Assembly (NCBI RefSeq): GCF_900188455.1
Contig: NZ_FZOL01000012.1
Coordinates: 1-64,000, forward strand
Direction: 5' to 3'
Source of the DNA: Pseudomonas japonica
Lineage (GTDB): Bacteria; Pseudomonadota; Gammaproteobacteria; Pseudomonadales; Pseudomonadaceae
DNA: 64,000 nucleotides
The translations under genes were made by a program, and so were the position numbers. The notes under the pieces are model-generated. The model was not told the DNA's origin and ran no database searches. It was given only the letters and a program-made list of their open reading frames with translations. Below are positions 34,461 to 43,269 of this stretch, in pieces (position 1 is the first letter of the stretch; each line of letters begins with the position of its first letter).

Positions 34461-35144
34461 ATGATTTGGTTTCTCGGCGATGTTCATGGGCGCTTTGATC
34501 ATGTGATCCGACTGGTGAAGCTCCATCGTCCCGAGGCAGTGGTCTTCCTCGGTGACCTCGAATGCAGCTTGCCCTTGGACATTATCCTGCGACCGATCCT
34601 TGATATCACTGAGGTCTGGTTCATCCACGGTAACCACGATACTGACAGGCCGGCCTACTGGCATAACCTCCATGGAAACAGCCTTGCAGAACGCAGCTTG
34701 CATGGCCGGGTCGTGGAGATTGCCGGCCATCGCATTGCAGGGCTAGGTGGCACATTCGAAGCCCAAGTCTGGTTGCCCGGTAGCCCCGATACGGGAATCC
34801 AGAACTATCAGGGTTTCCTCGATCACCTAGCCTTCAGGCCGCAGCATGCAGATATCGTAGCGACGAAAATGCAGCACGCGCTATCAGCAATCTTCCCTGA
34901 CGACTACTTCACGTTAGCCATGGAAAAGGCGGACATCCTGGTATGTCATGAGGCCCCCACTTGCCATCCTTATGGTTACTCAGAGATCGATGAGCTCGCC
35001 CAGGCAATGGGTGCGAAGATGGTCGTGCACGGCCACCATCATGACTGTCTGGATTACAGATCTGAATGGCCTCGGCTGGGATTTGAAGCTTACGGCGTGG
35101 CGTTCAGATCCATCATGACCGTCAACGGCGAGGTCATCAGCTGA
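34461..35144 (+). CDS. Calcineurin-like metallophosphoesterase
   Basis: A 227-residue phosphoesterase with all metal motifs: F-L-G-D-V-H-G-R-F (residues 4-12), F-L-G-D-L-E, I-H-G-N-H-D-T-D, V-C-H-E-A-P and V-V-H-G-H-H-H. The short size and G-D-V-H-G opening resemble PrpA/ApaH-like phosphatases and small nucleotidases more than the enzyme at 590. Cytosolic. It stands alone, with poorly coding DNA on both sides. The substrate cannot be told. Confidence 0.82.
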   Translation: MIWFLGDVHGRFDHVIRLVKLHRPEAVVFLGDLECSLPLDIILRPILDITEVWFIHGNHDTDRPAYWHNLHGNSLAERSLHGRVVEIAGHRIAGLGGTFEAQVWLPGSPDTGIQNYQGFLDHLAFRPQHADIVATKMQHALSAIFPDDYFTLAMEKADILVCHEAPTCHPYGYSEIDELAQAMGAKMVVHGHHHDCLDYRSEWPRLGFEAYGVAFRSIMTVNGEVIS

Positions 35145-35548
35145 CTGGTGGTGAGTGAGCTTTAAGAGCTTGGCTTGCGGTCAAACAATGAGGAAATTTG
35201 TGTTAAAGACAGCAGGGCATGGAGTGACTGTGTAGTGCGGCGAGGAGAGGATGAACCTTTGGATGAGGCTTCATGACTGCGGAGTGATTTACACTGAGCA
35301 CTCATACGATTGCTCATCAGGCCGGTGCCTGGGCCGCCGGTGGGTAGGCCTCCAGCCAGAAGGCACGGCTGGCACAGAGCTTCATGTGTGCGACCTATGC
35401 CGGAGAACACCGCTAATCCGCCAGCCCTTTCTCACTCCAATCGAACTGGAAGGCCTCGTCCAATGCAAATGCCAACGGCACAAAGGCCCGCACGGTTTTG
35501 TATTGTTCATCCCACCAGTGGCGAATGCGGCGTGGTTAGCGAACTACG
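35145..35548. other. Intergenic region without a supported gene
   Basis: About 400 bases. A plus frame at 35251-35568 has two C-x2-C-like pairs (C-D-L-C and C-K-C) but no ribosome binding site and poor overall sense, so it is not called. Nothing else is seen. Confidence 0.35.
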
Positions 35549-35941
35549 TCAGTATGGGTCAGGTGTGAAGCTCAATATTCCCGTCATCATGTTTTCAGCT
35601 TGTAATTTACTTGAGCATTTTTGGCGGCGCTCTAAACTGTCGAGGACTTCAGGTGAATTTAGGTGAGTCGCCAAGGCCAGCTTATTAAGCAAGGTGCGGA
35701 AGTGCTCTAGTTGCTGGAATTCAATTGAATCGATTTCAATAAATCCATGGTCTGCGTGTCTGGATGTTAACGTCTGAAGCCGCGCATCTATCCAATGGTC
35801 AATATCATGGGCGGACACTATATGTAATGTGTGGCCTCTGTTCGAGATGTCTTTGAGCATGGGGCGTATCCGCTCGGAAATGTGATGGCTATTAAAGTCT
35901 GCCTGTGGAGTGTAAGTTGGGTCTAGTCCCGGTTCGCACAT
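35549..35941 (-). CDS. Unknown protein near the mobilisation genes
   Basis: A 130-residue soluble protein with plausible composition: a H-H-I-S-E-R-I-R-P-M-L helix, an H-T-L-H-I-V-S-A-H-D strand and loop, and a Leu-rich helical C-terminus. The strand-loop pattern might belong to an HAD or Rossmann-like fold, but no motif is complete. The DNA here is AT-richer than the neighbouring defence genes, like the mobilisation genes to the right. Ribosome binding site weak. Function unknown. Confidence 0.45.
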   Translation of the reverse strand: MCEPGLDPTYTPQADFNSHHISERIRPMLKDISNRGHTLHIVSAHDIDHWIDARLQTLTSRHADHGFIEIDSIEFQQLEHFRTLLNKLALATHLNSPEVLDSLERRQKCSSKLQAENMMTGILSFTPDPY

Positions 35942-35956
35942 TTTTATAGGTGCCCA

Positions 35957-36169
35957 TTGTCTGATCGGGTCGTCAGTACGCCCGGAGAGGCAAATGCTGA
36001 GCCAGTGTCGTCTAATGTAGGGCCTGTGCTGACCCGAGCTGAGCCGCTATTGGCTAGCATTGGGACAGATGTTTTAGTGATATACACTATTTTTCTGGGG
36101 GGGTATTTTGTGTTGATTCTGAAGCTATACCAAGAAACAAGTTATGTCGGTGATATACGCCGACGGTAA
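35957..36169 (+). CDS. Possible small single-pass membrane protein
   Basis: A 70-residue frame starting with TTG, with AGGTG a few bases before. The first 35 residues are polar and one hydrophobic helix follows (V-L-V-I-Y-T-I-F-L-G-G-Y-F-V-L-I-L), with a basic tail. It lies about 110 bases before the MobC-like gene. It could be an entry-exclusion or accessory mobilisation protein, but that is a guess. Confidence 0.35.
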   Translation: MSDRVVSTPGEANAEPVSSNVGPVLTRAEPLLASIGTDVLVIYTIFLGGYFVLILKLYQETSYVGDIRRR

Positions 36170-36278
36170 ATTTCTTTCGAAATATCCTGATGCTCACACC
36201 CTTGTGGGGTTGCGCTGAGTGTTGCTCCAGGAGCGATACTTAAGAAGTAGATGCAGTCTGTGAGTGGGAGGGTGCTGT
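36170..36278. other. Candidate oriT region before the mobilisation genes
   Basis: The stretch upstream of the MobC-like gene holds short inverted repeats, including GCTCC-A-GGAGC at 36224-36234 and ACCC-TTGT-GGGGT at 36198-36210. Origins of transfer often lie in this position. No known nick sequence is recognised, so this is an inference from position and structure. Confidence 0.3.
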
Positions 36279-36647
36279 ATGAGAGATAAGGTTATCACCC
36301 CTAAGCCGATAAGGCCGGCTAAAAAAGATAAAAGTTTGCTAATCCGCATGACCGCTGATGAACGTACCATTTTTGATGAACGACTCAAGGAGTCGGGCTA
36401 CAAAGCTGCTGGAGCTTTTGTCAGGGACTATATAATCAATTCTAAACCGAAGCGCAGATACGTAATTGTTCCTCAGGCTCAGAAGGCCAACGAGCATCTC
36501 GTTGAGCTCGCACAGATGATCTTGGATGAAGAAGAGAAGGAGCTGTTAATAAAAAAGATAATGCACGTTGCCGTTAACATTTTCGGAGAGCTAGAAAGGA
36601 TTAAGCTTGCTGGAAATGGAGAGGAGGGTGAGAACTATGATTGGTAA
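36279..36647 (+). CDS. MobC-like relaxosome accessory protein
   Basis: A 122-residue protein with the MobC/ribbon-helix-helix opening: K-S-L-L-I-R-M-T-A-D-E-R-T-I-F-D-E-R-L (about residues 20-38), then G-Y-K-A-A-G-A-F-V-R-D-Y-I, followed by a long helix. Such proteins bind the origin of transfer and help the relaxase melt DNA. ATG 36279 follows GGAGG by seven bases. It overlaps the relaxase gene by 11 bases, so the two are translated together. The DNA is AT-rich compared with the core genome. Confidence 0.75.
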   Translation: MRDKVITPKPIRPAKKDKSLLIRMTADERTIFDERLKESGYKAAGAFVRDYIINSKPKRRYVIVPQAQKANEHLVELAQMILDEEEKELLIKKIMHVAVNIFGELERIKLAGNGEEGENYDW

Positions 36648-37932
36648 GGTTTTAAGGTCTTCAACTGGGTCTAGTACCAATCGTATAAAGTACGTTTATG
36701 GGGCGAAGAAACACGATCACGAACTTGCTGGAATTAAAACCATCGATACAAACTGCTTTGCTTTTTTTCCGGAAATTGGTATGCGGAAGGGAAGTGTGGA
36801 GGATCTCGGTTGTATGATATTGGACATGGATGTCGCCACAAAATTGAAGATTGGCGAACAAGGGAAGCCGAAGAGGAATTTGAAGCCGATATTCCATGCG
36901 GTTCTCTCGCTGGATGTCGGCGAATCGCTCACGGATGAGCAGTGGCAGGTCGCTGTGCGGCACTACCTGAAGATGATGGGTTTCAGTACTTCGAATAAAT
37001 ACGCGGCAGTCCTTCATCCGGATACTGGGAATCAGCACGTTCATATTGTAGCGAATCGCATTCGCTACGAGCCTGGCTTCAAGATGGTTCATGATAAAAA
37101 TAACTTTGAATTAAACCTTCAATCGATAAGCGATATAGAGTGTCTGTTTGGACTCAGAAAGGCCCCGAGACCAGAGGAGAGTTGGAGCGTTGCTGTTAGA
37201 AGTAGAGACGTGCAGGGGGCCGCACGGGCCCACTCCATGCCCTACAGATCCCGTCTTGCTGCAAGGGTTGGAGCTTGTGTCGAAAGTACCAAGGAACGTA
37301 ACGGAGATATTATCAATCTCGTTCGGGCTTTGAGGAGGCAAGGCGTCTATGTTCATCTGCGATATGACAGTCAAGGCCTGCCGAGGGGAATCGCATATGA
37401 GTTCGACGGGCGTGTTACTTCCGGAAAGGTTTTGAAAAAAGCTCGATTTACATTTCAAAAACTCACCTTGCAGGAGGGCATCAGGTATGAGCCGCATATG
37501 CTTCTACAGCTACAAGCTGAGATTTCAAAACGAGTTCCAACAAGTAAAGGAAAGTCTAATCCGGCAGAGCAGCGCTACTGGGTCAACGGAGGTTGGATCT
37601 ACATGTACTTCGTCCCGGAAAACACCGCTCGCGCACCCTTTATCAAACTAAAAGTGAAAAAATCCGGGGCTCAGGTCAGGCAGGAGATCACCTATGAGGA
37701 AGCGATGGCGCTTATCAGGGCAATTTTACAAATCCTAGCCGCGCTTTTTGGTGCCGACGCCGGCTACTCGGCTAAGCCCGGCAACCCAAGGGGCAAAGGG
37801 TACGCCGAATACGATCAAGAGAAAGAATTCCCATTCTTGCTTTCCAATGAGCCTGATGGCGATCCACTGCATTCCCCTCTGGCTGTCAAACTCTCATCGT
37901 CGGGTGTGGGGCAGACAGCAGAATTGGCATGA
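36637..37932 (+). CDS. MobA/VirD2-type relaxase
   Basis: A 431-residue DNA relaxase that nicks the origin of transfer and leads a strand into the recipient. The N-terminus (S-S-T-N-R-I-K-Y-V-Y-G) holds candidate catalytic Tyr residues. The metal-binding motif H-P-D-T-G-N-Q-H-V-H-I-V-A-N-R lies near residues 127-141. A helical middle and a basic strand-rich region follow, and the last 50 residues look disordered. ATG 36637 lies in the end of the MobC-like gene. No coupling protein or type IV secretion genes occur in the window, so the element would need a helper plasmid or ICE. It is 120 bases from the tRNA attachment site. Confidence 0.8.
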   Translation: MIGKVLRSSTGSSTNRIKYVYGAKKHDHELAGIKTIDTNCFAFFPEIGMRKGSVEDLGCMILDMDVATKLKIGEQGKPKRNLKPIFHAVLSLDVGESLTDEQWQVAVRHYLKMMGFSTSNKYAAVLHPDTGNQHVHIVANRIRYEPGFKMVHDKNNFELNLQSISDIECLFGLRKAPRPEESWSVAVRSRDVQGAARAHSMPYRSRLAARVGACVESTKERNGDIINLVRALRRQGVYVHLRYDSQGLPRGIAYEFDGRVTSGKVLKKARFTFQKLTLQEGIRYEPHMLLQLQAEISKRVPTSKGKSNPAEQRYWVNGGWIYMYFVPENTARAPFIKLKVKKSGAQVRQEITYEEAMALIRAILQILAALFGADAGYSAKPGNPRGKGYAEYDQEKEFPFLLSNEPDGDPLHSPLAVKLSSSGVGQTAELA

Positions 37933-38055
37933 GTAGGTGACCTGAGGTTTAGGACAAAATTAGTACAAAACCCAGGCCGGCTTGGGCCGCTGCAGGCCAT
38001 TTATTTCAGGGCCTCCTCCCGAATTTATCGGCCTGGAGCGGCCTGGGAAGGAACC

Positions 38056-38086
38056 CGTAAGGGTTCGAATCCCTTCTTCACCGCCA
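38056..38086 (+). other. 3' end of a tRNA (probably tRNA-Ser): island attachment site
   Basis: The T-arm (AAGGG-TTCGAAT-CCCTT), the 3' acceptor strand CTTCACC, the discriminator G and CCA (38084-38086) form a tRNA 3' end. The matching 5' acceptor strand GGTGAAG and the anticodon arm are not found upstream, so only the 3' part is here. This is what remains at the far edge of an element integrated into a tRNA 3' end. The intact tRNA should be at the other edge, left of the window. The G-G-T-G-A-A-G/C-T-T-C-A-C-C acceptor suits tRNA-Ser. Confidence 0.75.
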
Positions 38087-38100
38087 CTTTCGTAATACCG

Positions 38101-38138
38101 AAAAGCCCCTGGAAACGATGAGTTTCCGGGGGCTTTTT
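38101..38138 (+). terminator. Terminator of the tRNA, also facing the siderophore receptor gene
   Basis: AAAAGCCCCTGGAAAC, a five-base loop and GTTTCCGGGGGCTTTTT form a long stem with one G-T wobble, A-rich on one side and T-rich on the other. It can act in both directions, ending the tRNA transcript and the convergent receptor gene. Confidence 0.85.
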
Positions 38139-38207
38139 GCATTCCGGCTTTCCATGCCGGTGCTCCCTCGAACCGCAGCGATGGGGCCCGTAAGAGCCCC
38201 GCCCCCC

Positions 38208-40373
38208 TCAGAAACTGACCGAAGCCGACACCCGCGCCGTTCGCGGCGCGCCCTGGAACAGGTAGTTGTCGCCCAGGTAATCCCCCACATCCCGCCAGTA
38301 GCGCTTGTCGAAGACGTTATCCACCGTCAGTCGCAGCACCGTGTCGTACCCGGCGATTCGCGTGCGGTAGCGGCTGCCCACGTCGAATACGCTGTAGCCG
38401 CCGACCGCCACCGTGCCTTCCTGGTTGGCGTACTTGCTGGCGCTGTAGCGCAGGCCGCCGAGCAGGGCCAGGCCGGGTACGCCGGGGATGCTGTAGTCGG
38501 CCTGCAACGCCGCGCGCAGTCGCGGGACGTTGAGTGCCTGATGGTCGTCGTAGGCATCGGTGCCGCTGTCCGCGACCCGGGCACGGATCGCTGCGGCGCT
38601 GGCGTTGATCTGCAGGTCCGAGGTCAGCCAGCCGCTGGCACCCAGTTCCAGACCGATGTTCTTCTGCTGGCCTTGCTGCACGTAGGTGAAGTTGCCGGCA
38701 CCGTCTGGCTGCGTGTACTGGTAGGCCTGCCGCAGCTGGAACAGCGCGGCGCTGAAGCTCATGCGCTGCCAGTCGCGCTTGACGCCCAGTTCGATCTGGT
38801 GCGAGGTGGTCGGGGCGAGGATGTCCTGGTTGTTGAGGACGAACCAGGGCGCCACGCCGCCGGAAGAGAGGCCCTTGCTGTAGCTGGTGTACACGGAGAT
38901 GTCCGGCCGCGGCTTGTAGATCAGCGCGGCATTGGGCAGCAGTTGGTATTGGCGGGTGTGGCGCAGTGAATCGCCGGCCTGATTGAACGCTTCCTCGTCC
39001 AGGCGCACCACGCGGGCGCCGATCACGCTTTGCCATTGCTCGGTGAAGCTGATCCGGTCACTGAAGAACAGGCCGTACTGGCGGCTGTCGAGGCGGCGCT
39101 CGGTGTGGCCGGGCGTTTTGTCGGACGGGATGACCGCGGGCGTGTCCTGATAGATGTTGGGTTGGCCCGAGATCAACCCGGTGGCCTCGTTGAACATCGG
39201 ACGCTGATCCACGGTACGGCGCTGCGCGCTGGTGCCGACGGTCAACTCATGGCCGACCCCCAGCGCATCGAAACGTCCGGCCAGGGTTGCCTGTGCCTCA
39301 TCGGTGCGCCGGGTGTCGTCCGGGCTGCGGAAGTCATAGATGTCGTAGTCGCCTTCGGGGCTGAAGGTGTTGCCCAGGCCCGGGCAGTTGCTGGTGTAGT
39401 AGCAGCCCCAGGCAAACGAACTGTAGTCATCGATCACCACCCGACTGCGCGACGCGCTCAGCGCCCCGGTCCAGGCCTCATTGAAGCGGTACTCGAAACG
39501 CCCGCCAAGATTCAGCGAGTCGGATTTCACCGGTCTGGCCCAGTCCTGCCAGGCCAGGCGGTCCTTGGGGTCGATGCCGTGGGGCAGGCTGCTGCCGCCG
39601 AGCAACTGGTAGCCCGGCACCGAATACTGTTCGCGGCTCTGGTACTCGACATCCAGTTGCAGCAGGGCATCCGGGCTCATCTGCCAGTCGAAGGCCAGGG
39701 AGGCGAAGTCGCGCTTGCCGTCGGCGTGATCGACGTAGCTGCGGATGTCTTCATGGGCCAGGTTGGCGCGCAGACCGAACTGGCGCTCGCTGCCGAACCA
39801 GCCGCCGAGGTCGGTGGCGATATAGCGTTCGCCCTCGGCGCTGCCGGAGACCGTCAGCGACCGGACATCCTCCGCGCGCTTGGTCACGTAGTTGATCACC
39901 CCGCCGGGTTCGGACACACCGCTCTGCAGGCCGGACAAACCCTTGAGCAGCTCCACCTGCTGCTTGTTCTCCAGCGCCACGTTCTGTTCGCCGGTGATGG
40001 TCTGGCCGTTGATCTTGTAGCTGTGCGCCGCATCGAGGCTGAAGCCGCGCACATTGAAATTCTCGTAGTAGCCGATCGGCGCGTAGGACTCGCCCACCGA
40101 GGCGTCGCTCTGCAGCACTTCGCTGAGCAGGCGCACCTGGCGGTCCTGCAGCAACTGTTCGGTGAACACCGAGACCGAGGCCGGGGTGTCCAGCAGTGGC
40201 GCGGAGGTGAAGCCGGCGACCTGAGCCTGGCGCGACTGGTAGCCATCGCTCCAGCTATCGGAAACCGTGACCGGAGCAAGGGTGACGCTGCCTTCGGCGA
40301 AAGCGTGCGGGGTGCTCAGGGTCAGGCCGACCGTGAGCAGGCTGAGGGGCAGGCGAGGGCGTTGCAGGGACAT
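38208..40373 (-). CDS. TonB-dependent ferric siderophore receptor
   Basis: A 721-residue outer membrane receptor. ATG 40373 gives a signal peptide (L-P-L-S-L-L-T-V-G-L-T-L-S then H-A-F-A cleavage) and a TonB-box-like P-V-T-V-S at mature residues 9-13. The plug domain (about residues 50-170, with D-T-P-A-S-V-S-V-F-T and N-F-N-V-R-G-F) and a 22-strand barrel follow, ending in S-V-S-F with a terminal Phe. Receptors of this family import ferric siderophores with energy from TonB-ExbBD. It has no FpvA-type signalling domain. It is the first core gene after the tRNA edge. No clear Fur box could be made out upstream. Confidence 0.9.
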   Translation of the reverse strand: MSLQRPRLPLSLLTVGLTLSTPHAFAEGSVTLAPVTVSDSWSDGYQSRQAQVAGFTSAPLLDTPASVSVFTEQLLQDRQVRLLSEVLQSDASVGESYAPIGYYENFNVRGFSLDAAHSYKINGQTITGEQNVALENKQQVELLKGLSGLQSGVSEPGGVINYVTKRAEDVRSLTVSGSAEGERYIATDLGGWFGSERQFGLRANLAHEDIRSYVDHADGKRDFASLAFDWQMSPDALLQLDVEYQSREQYSVPGYQLLGGSSLPHGIDPKDRLAWQDWARPVKSDSLNLGGRFEYRFNEAWTGALSASRSRVVIDDYSSFAWGCYYTSNCPGLGNTFSPEGDYDIYDFRSPDDTRRTDEAQATLAGRFDALGVGHELTVGTSAQRRTVDQRPMFNEATGLISGQPNIYQDTPAVIPSDKTPGHTERRLDSRQYGLFFSDRISFTEQWQSVIGARVVRLDEEAFNQAGDSLRHTRQYQLLPNAALIYKPRPDISVYTSYSKGLSSGGVAPWFVLNNQDILAPTTSHQIELGVKRDWQRMSFSAALFQLRQAYQYTQPDGAGNFTYVQQGQQKNIGLELGASGWLTSDLQINASAAAIRARVADSGTDAYDDHQALNVPRLRAALQADYSIPGVPGLALLGGLRYSASKYANQEGTVAVGGYSVFDVGSRYRTRIAGYDTVLRLTVDNVFDKRYWRDVGDYLGDNYLFQGAPRTARVSASVSF

Positions 40374-40613
40374 GCGGCAAAACTCCTTGAGGGCCCGCAG
40401 CGGGCGCGCCGTTATGAGTCGGCAGCTACCCCGAAGCTGAAAGCCCGGTACGGCGAAAGGAAGGCGCAAAAAGGGCGCGCAAGTGCGAAAGGCTACTGGC
40501 ATTGCGCCAGTGGGCGCCGCAGCGCGGGCACAATCTTAGCAGGGGCGACCGCGTTGCGGTGCCCCAATTGCAATACATTCGTATCTGAAGGGATGAGCGG
40601 GTGACGCTGGAAT

Positions 40614-40997
40614 TCAGGTTTTCGCTGGCTGCTGCTGGGTGCGGCGGCGCCAGTTGCCGTCCAGTTTCGACCAGGTCTTGCCGTCGGTGACCGCCAGCAG
40701 CTTGCGGCCATCCTTGAAGGTGGCGAGGAAGGTGATTTCCTCGTCCTTGCTACCGAGCCAGAGCCCGGCGAGCAAGCCCAGCGGACCGGCCATCAGGCAG
40801 CCGGCCACGCCCCAGCCGAGGGCACTGCTCAGGTTGCGACTGGTTTCCTGGTTGGCGACTTTCATGTCCTTGATGCGGGAGAGTGCGATCTTTTCGCCCG
40901 GTGAGGGGCTTGTGGCGGTCTTGAGTGTGAGCGATCCATTGCGGTACTCGCCTTCACCTTGCAAGAAATCGCCGGACTGAACGGTGAGTCTTGTCAT
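40614..40997 (-). CDS. Conserved protein with a glycine-rich hydrophobic segment
   Basis: A 127-residue protein. The N-terminal half is strand-rich with positively charged loops (R-I-K-D-M-K-V-A) and looks like a small beta domain. A hydrophobic Gly/Leu segment follows (W-G-V-A-G-C-L-M-A-G-P-L-G-L-L-A-G, about residues 67-83), then a second strand region with a basic tail. Small proteins with this layout are common in Pseudomonas and have no known role. ATG 40997 was chosen; an upstream start at 41033 is also open. Confidence 0.65.
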   Translation of the reverse strand: MTRLTVQSGDFLQGEGEYRNGSLTLKTATSPSPGEKIALSRIKDMKVANQETSRNLSSALGWGVAGCLMAGPLGLLAGLWLGSKDEEITFLATFKDGRKLLAVTDGKTWSKLDGNWRRRTQQQPAKT

Positions 40998-41096
40998 AGG
41001 GGTAATCCAGGTTGAGAGGGCTTTTTTGACCAATCGCTACTGAGCGCTCCGGATACCCTCAAGTCAATCGTCAGGCGACGGAGGGTATGAAGTCTG

Positions 41097-42284
41097 TCAG
41101 ACGGTTCTGACGTCCATCACCTTTCTTCCGGCCAGCCACCCGATCATCAGCGCCAGTGCGCCCAGGGCCAGGCCGGCCAGGACGATCGCCTCCCAGCCCC
41201 AGTGCTGGAACAACTGGGTCCCCAGCAGCGAGCCCGTTGCGCCGCCGATGAAATAGCAGGTGATATAGCCGGCGTTGAGGCGGTTGCGCGCTTCCGGGCG
41301 GAGGGCAATGACCGCGTTCTGGTTGCTGACGTGCACCAGTTGCACCGCCAGGTCGAGCAACAGCACGCCGATCAGCAAGGCTGCCAGTGAGGTCGGGGCG
41401 AAGGCCAGCGGCACCCAGGCGAGCATCTGCATGAGCAGACCGAAGAGGGTGCCCTGGGCACCCTTGCCACGGTCGGCCAGGCGTCCGCCCCAGTTCGCCG
41501 CCAGGGCTCCGGCGGCGCCGGCCAGGCCGAACAGACCGATCGTTCCATCTGAATAGTTGTAGGGCTCGGCCTTCAGCAAAAAAGCCAAGGGTGTCCAGAA
41601 CAGCGCGAACAGGCAGAAGGAAAATGCCCCGAGCAGTGAGCGCAGACGCAGCACCGGCTCCTCGGCGAACAGACGGAATACCGAACCGATCAGTGCCGGA
41701 TAGGCCAGCCCGGCATGTTGCCGCCGCTGCGGCAGCGCCCGGAACAGGGCGACGGCGCTGAGGGCCATGAGCCCGGCGGCGAGCAGATAGATGCTGCGCC
41801 AGTCGCCGAGGTTGGCCATGAATCCGGCGGCGGTGCGCGCCAGCAGGATCCCCAGCAGCAGTCCGCCCATGAGGGTGCCGACCACGCGCCCGCGTTCGGC
41901 GGGATCGCTGAGGCCGGCGGCCATGGGCACCAGTACCTGGGCCACCACGGAGAACAGGCCGGTCAGCGTGGTGCCCAGCAAAAGCCACGGCAGGCTTGGG
42001 GCGAAGGCACTTATCAACAGGCCGATGGTGGCGATGGTGATCATGCTGACGATCAGTCGGCGTTGTTCGAACAGGTCGCCCAGCGGGGCCAGCAACAGCA
42101 GGCCGGCGCCGTAGCTCAGTTGCGCGGCGATGACGATGCCGCCGGCGCTGGCGGTGCTCAGGCCGAAATGCGCGGCGATGCTGTGCAACAGCGGTTGCGC
42201 GTAATAGTTGCTGGCCACCGCGAGACCCACGGCGGTGGCCATCAGCAGGATCAGGGCGCGGCTCAGGGGCGGCGTGACGGTCAT
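41097..42284 (-). CDS. MFS transporter
   Basis: A 395-residue protein with 12 membrane helices of the major facilitator superfamily. The cytoplasmic motif between helices 2 and 3 reads G-D-L-F-E-Q-R-R, and a P-x-A-E-R-G-R-V-V-G segment lies after helix 4. It resembles the YfcJ/Bcr-like exporters of drugs or sugars, but the substrate cannot be told. The start was set at 42284 since GGAG precedes it; ATG 42296 is also possible. The LysR gene at 42387 is divergent from it, with about 100 bases between, the usual arrangement for a regulator and its target. Confidence 0.88.
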   Translation of the reverse strand: MTVTPPLSRALILLMATAVGLAVASNYYAQPLLHSIAAHFGLSTASAGGIVIAAQLSYGAGLLLLAPLGDLFEQRRLIVSMITIATIGLLISAFAPSLPWLLLGTTLTGLFSVVAQVLVPMAAGLSDPAERGRVVGTLMGGLLLGILLARTAAGFMANLGDWRSIYLLAAGLMALSAVALFRALPQRRQHAGLAYPALIGSVFRLFAEEPVLRLRSLLGAFSFCLFALFWTPLAFLLKAEPYNYSDGTIGLFGLAGAAGALAANWGGRLADRGKGAQGTLFGLLMQMLAWVPLAFAPTSLAALLIGVLLLDLAVQLVHVSNQNAVIALRPEARNRLNAGYITCYFIGGATGSLLGTQLFQHWGWEAIVLAGLALGALALMIGWLAGRKVMDVRTV

Positions 42285-42386
42285 GGCCGTCTCCATTCGA
42301 GGGATGAGGAGGGCAGTATGGGAAATGCGCTAGGATGACGCCAATGCATCGTTTTCATCGAATCAATCTCGAAAGAAGATGAATGA

Positions 42387-43265
42387 ATGAACCTGAAACA
42401 GATCGAATACGCCCTGGCGGTCGCCGAGACCGGCAGCTTTACCCGTGCCGCCGAGCGTTGCCATGTGGTGCAGTCGGCCCTCAGCCATCAGGTCGCCCGC
42501 CTCGAAGAGCAACTGGGCGCGGCGTTGTTCGAACGCAGTTCGCGCTGGGTGCGCCTGACCGCGGCGGGCGAGGCCTTCGTGCCCAGCGCGCGCACCGCGC
42601 TGGAGGCGGCGCGGCGTATCGCCGACGAAGTGGCCGCGGCGTCTGGCGAGGTGCGCGGGCGCCTGTCCATCGGTGAAATCAGTTCGCTCACCGCGCTGGA
42701 TCTGGTCGACCTGCTGGCGGGCTTTCATCACCAGTACCCGCGGGTGGACATCCGCTGGCTGATGGGCAAGAGCGAAGTGATGATCGGCGATGTCCGCGAG
42801 CGCCGCCTGGATGTGGCGTTCATCGGGGTGTGGCCGGGTGAGTCGCTGGAGGGGGTCGAATGGCGCCTGCTGGCCAAGGAGGAACTGGTGGCGGTCTTGC
42901 CGCCGGAGCATCCGTTGGTTATCCACAAGCGCCTGGCCCTGGCGGATCTGGAGGACCAGCCGCTGGTGGACTTTCAGGCCGGCACCGGAGCGCGGCGCCA
43001 GACCGACGAGGCGTTCGCCGCCGCCGGCTTGCGTCACCGGGTGCAATTCGAAGTGGGCACCACCGGCCTGATCGAGAAGTTCGTTCAGCGCGGTCTGGCC
43101 TTGGGCCTGGTGGCGGAGCGGATAGCCAACGGCTTCGAGCGGGTCGCGGTACTGCCGGTGAGCGATGCGCCGGTGCGGCATCTGTACGCCATCTGGTCGA
43201 AAACTCCGACCCCGGCCGCCAGTGCCTTTATCCAGTTGCTGGAAAGACAGCTGGCGGCGGGATAG
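42387..43265 (+). CDS. LysR-family transcriptional regulator
   Basis: A 292-residue regulator. The N-terminal winged helix (residues 1-60) has T-G-S-F-T-R-A-A-E-R-C-H-V-V-Q-S-A-L-S-H-Q at the recognition helix, a linker helix follows, and residues about 90-290 form the periplasmic-binding-like effector domain. It is divergent from the MFS transporter gene and probably controls it, and perhaps itself, on binding a small molecule. The recognition helix resembles that of aromatic-compound regulators only in general terms. Confidence 0.9.
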   Translation: MNLKQIEYALAVAETGSFTRAAERCHVVQSALSHQVARLEEQLGAALFERSSRWVRLTAAGEAFVPSARTALEAARRIADEVAAASGEVRGRLSIGEISSLTALDLVDLLAGFHHQYPRVDIRWLMGKSEVMIGDVRERRLDVAFIGVWPGESLEGVEWRLLAKEELVAVLPPEHPLVIHKRLALADLEDQPLVDFQAGTGARRQTDEAFAAAGLRHRVQFEVGTTGLIEKFVQRGLALGLVAERIANGFERVAVLPVSDAPVRHLYAIWSKTPTPAASAFIQLLERQLAAG

Positions 43266-43269
43266 GGCA

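Noticed and set aside
35251..35568. Plus-strand frame with two cysteine pairs
   Set aside because: No start site, weak composition, and the spacing does not fit a known zinc motif.
1..38000. Insertion sequences or integrase in the island part
   Set aside because: No transposase or tyrosine recombinase motif was found in any open frame; the integrase is presumably outside the window.
40540..40600. Possible Fur box upstream of the siderophore receptor
   Set aside because: The best stretch (GATACGAATGTATTGCAAT on the minus strand) matches the Fur consensus at fewer than half its positions.
39030..40604. Long plus-strand frame opposite the siderophore receptor
   Set aside because: Antisense shadow in GC-rich DNA; the minus strand encodes a complete TonB-dependent receptor.
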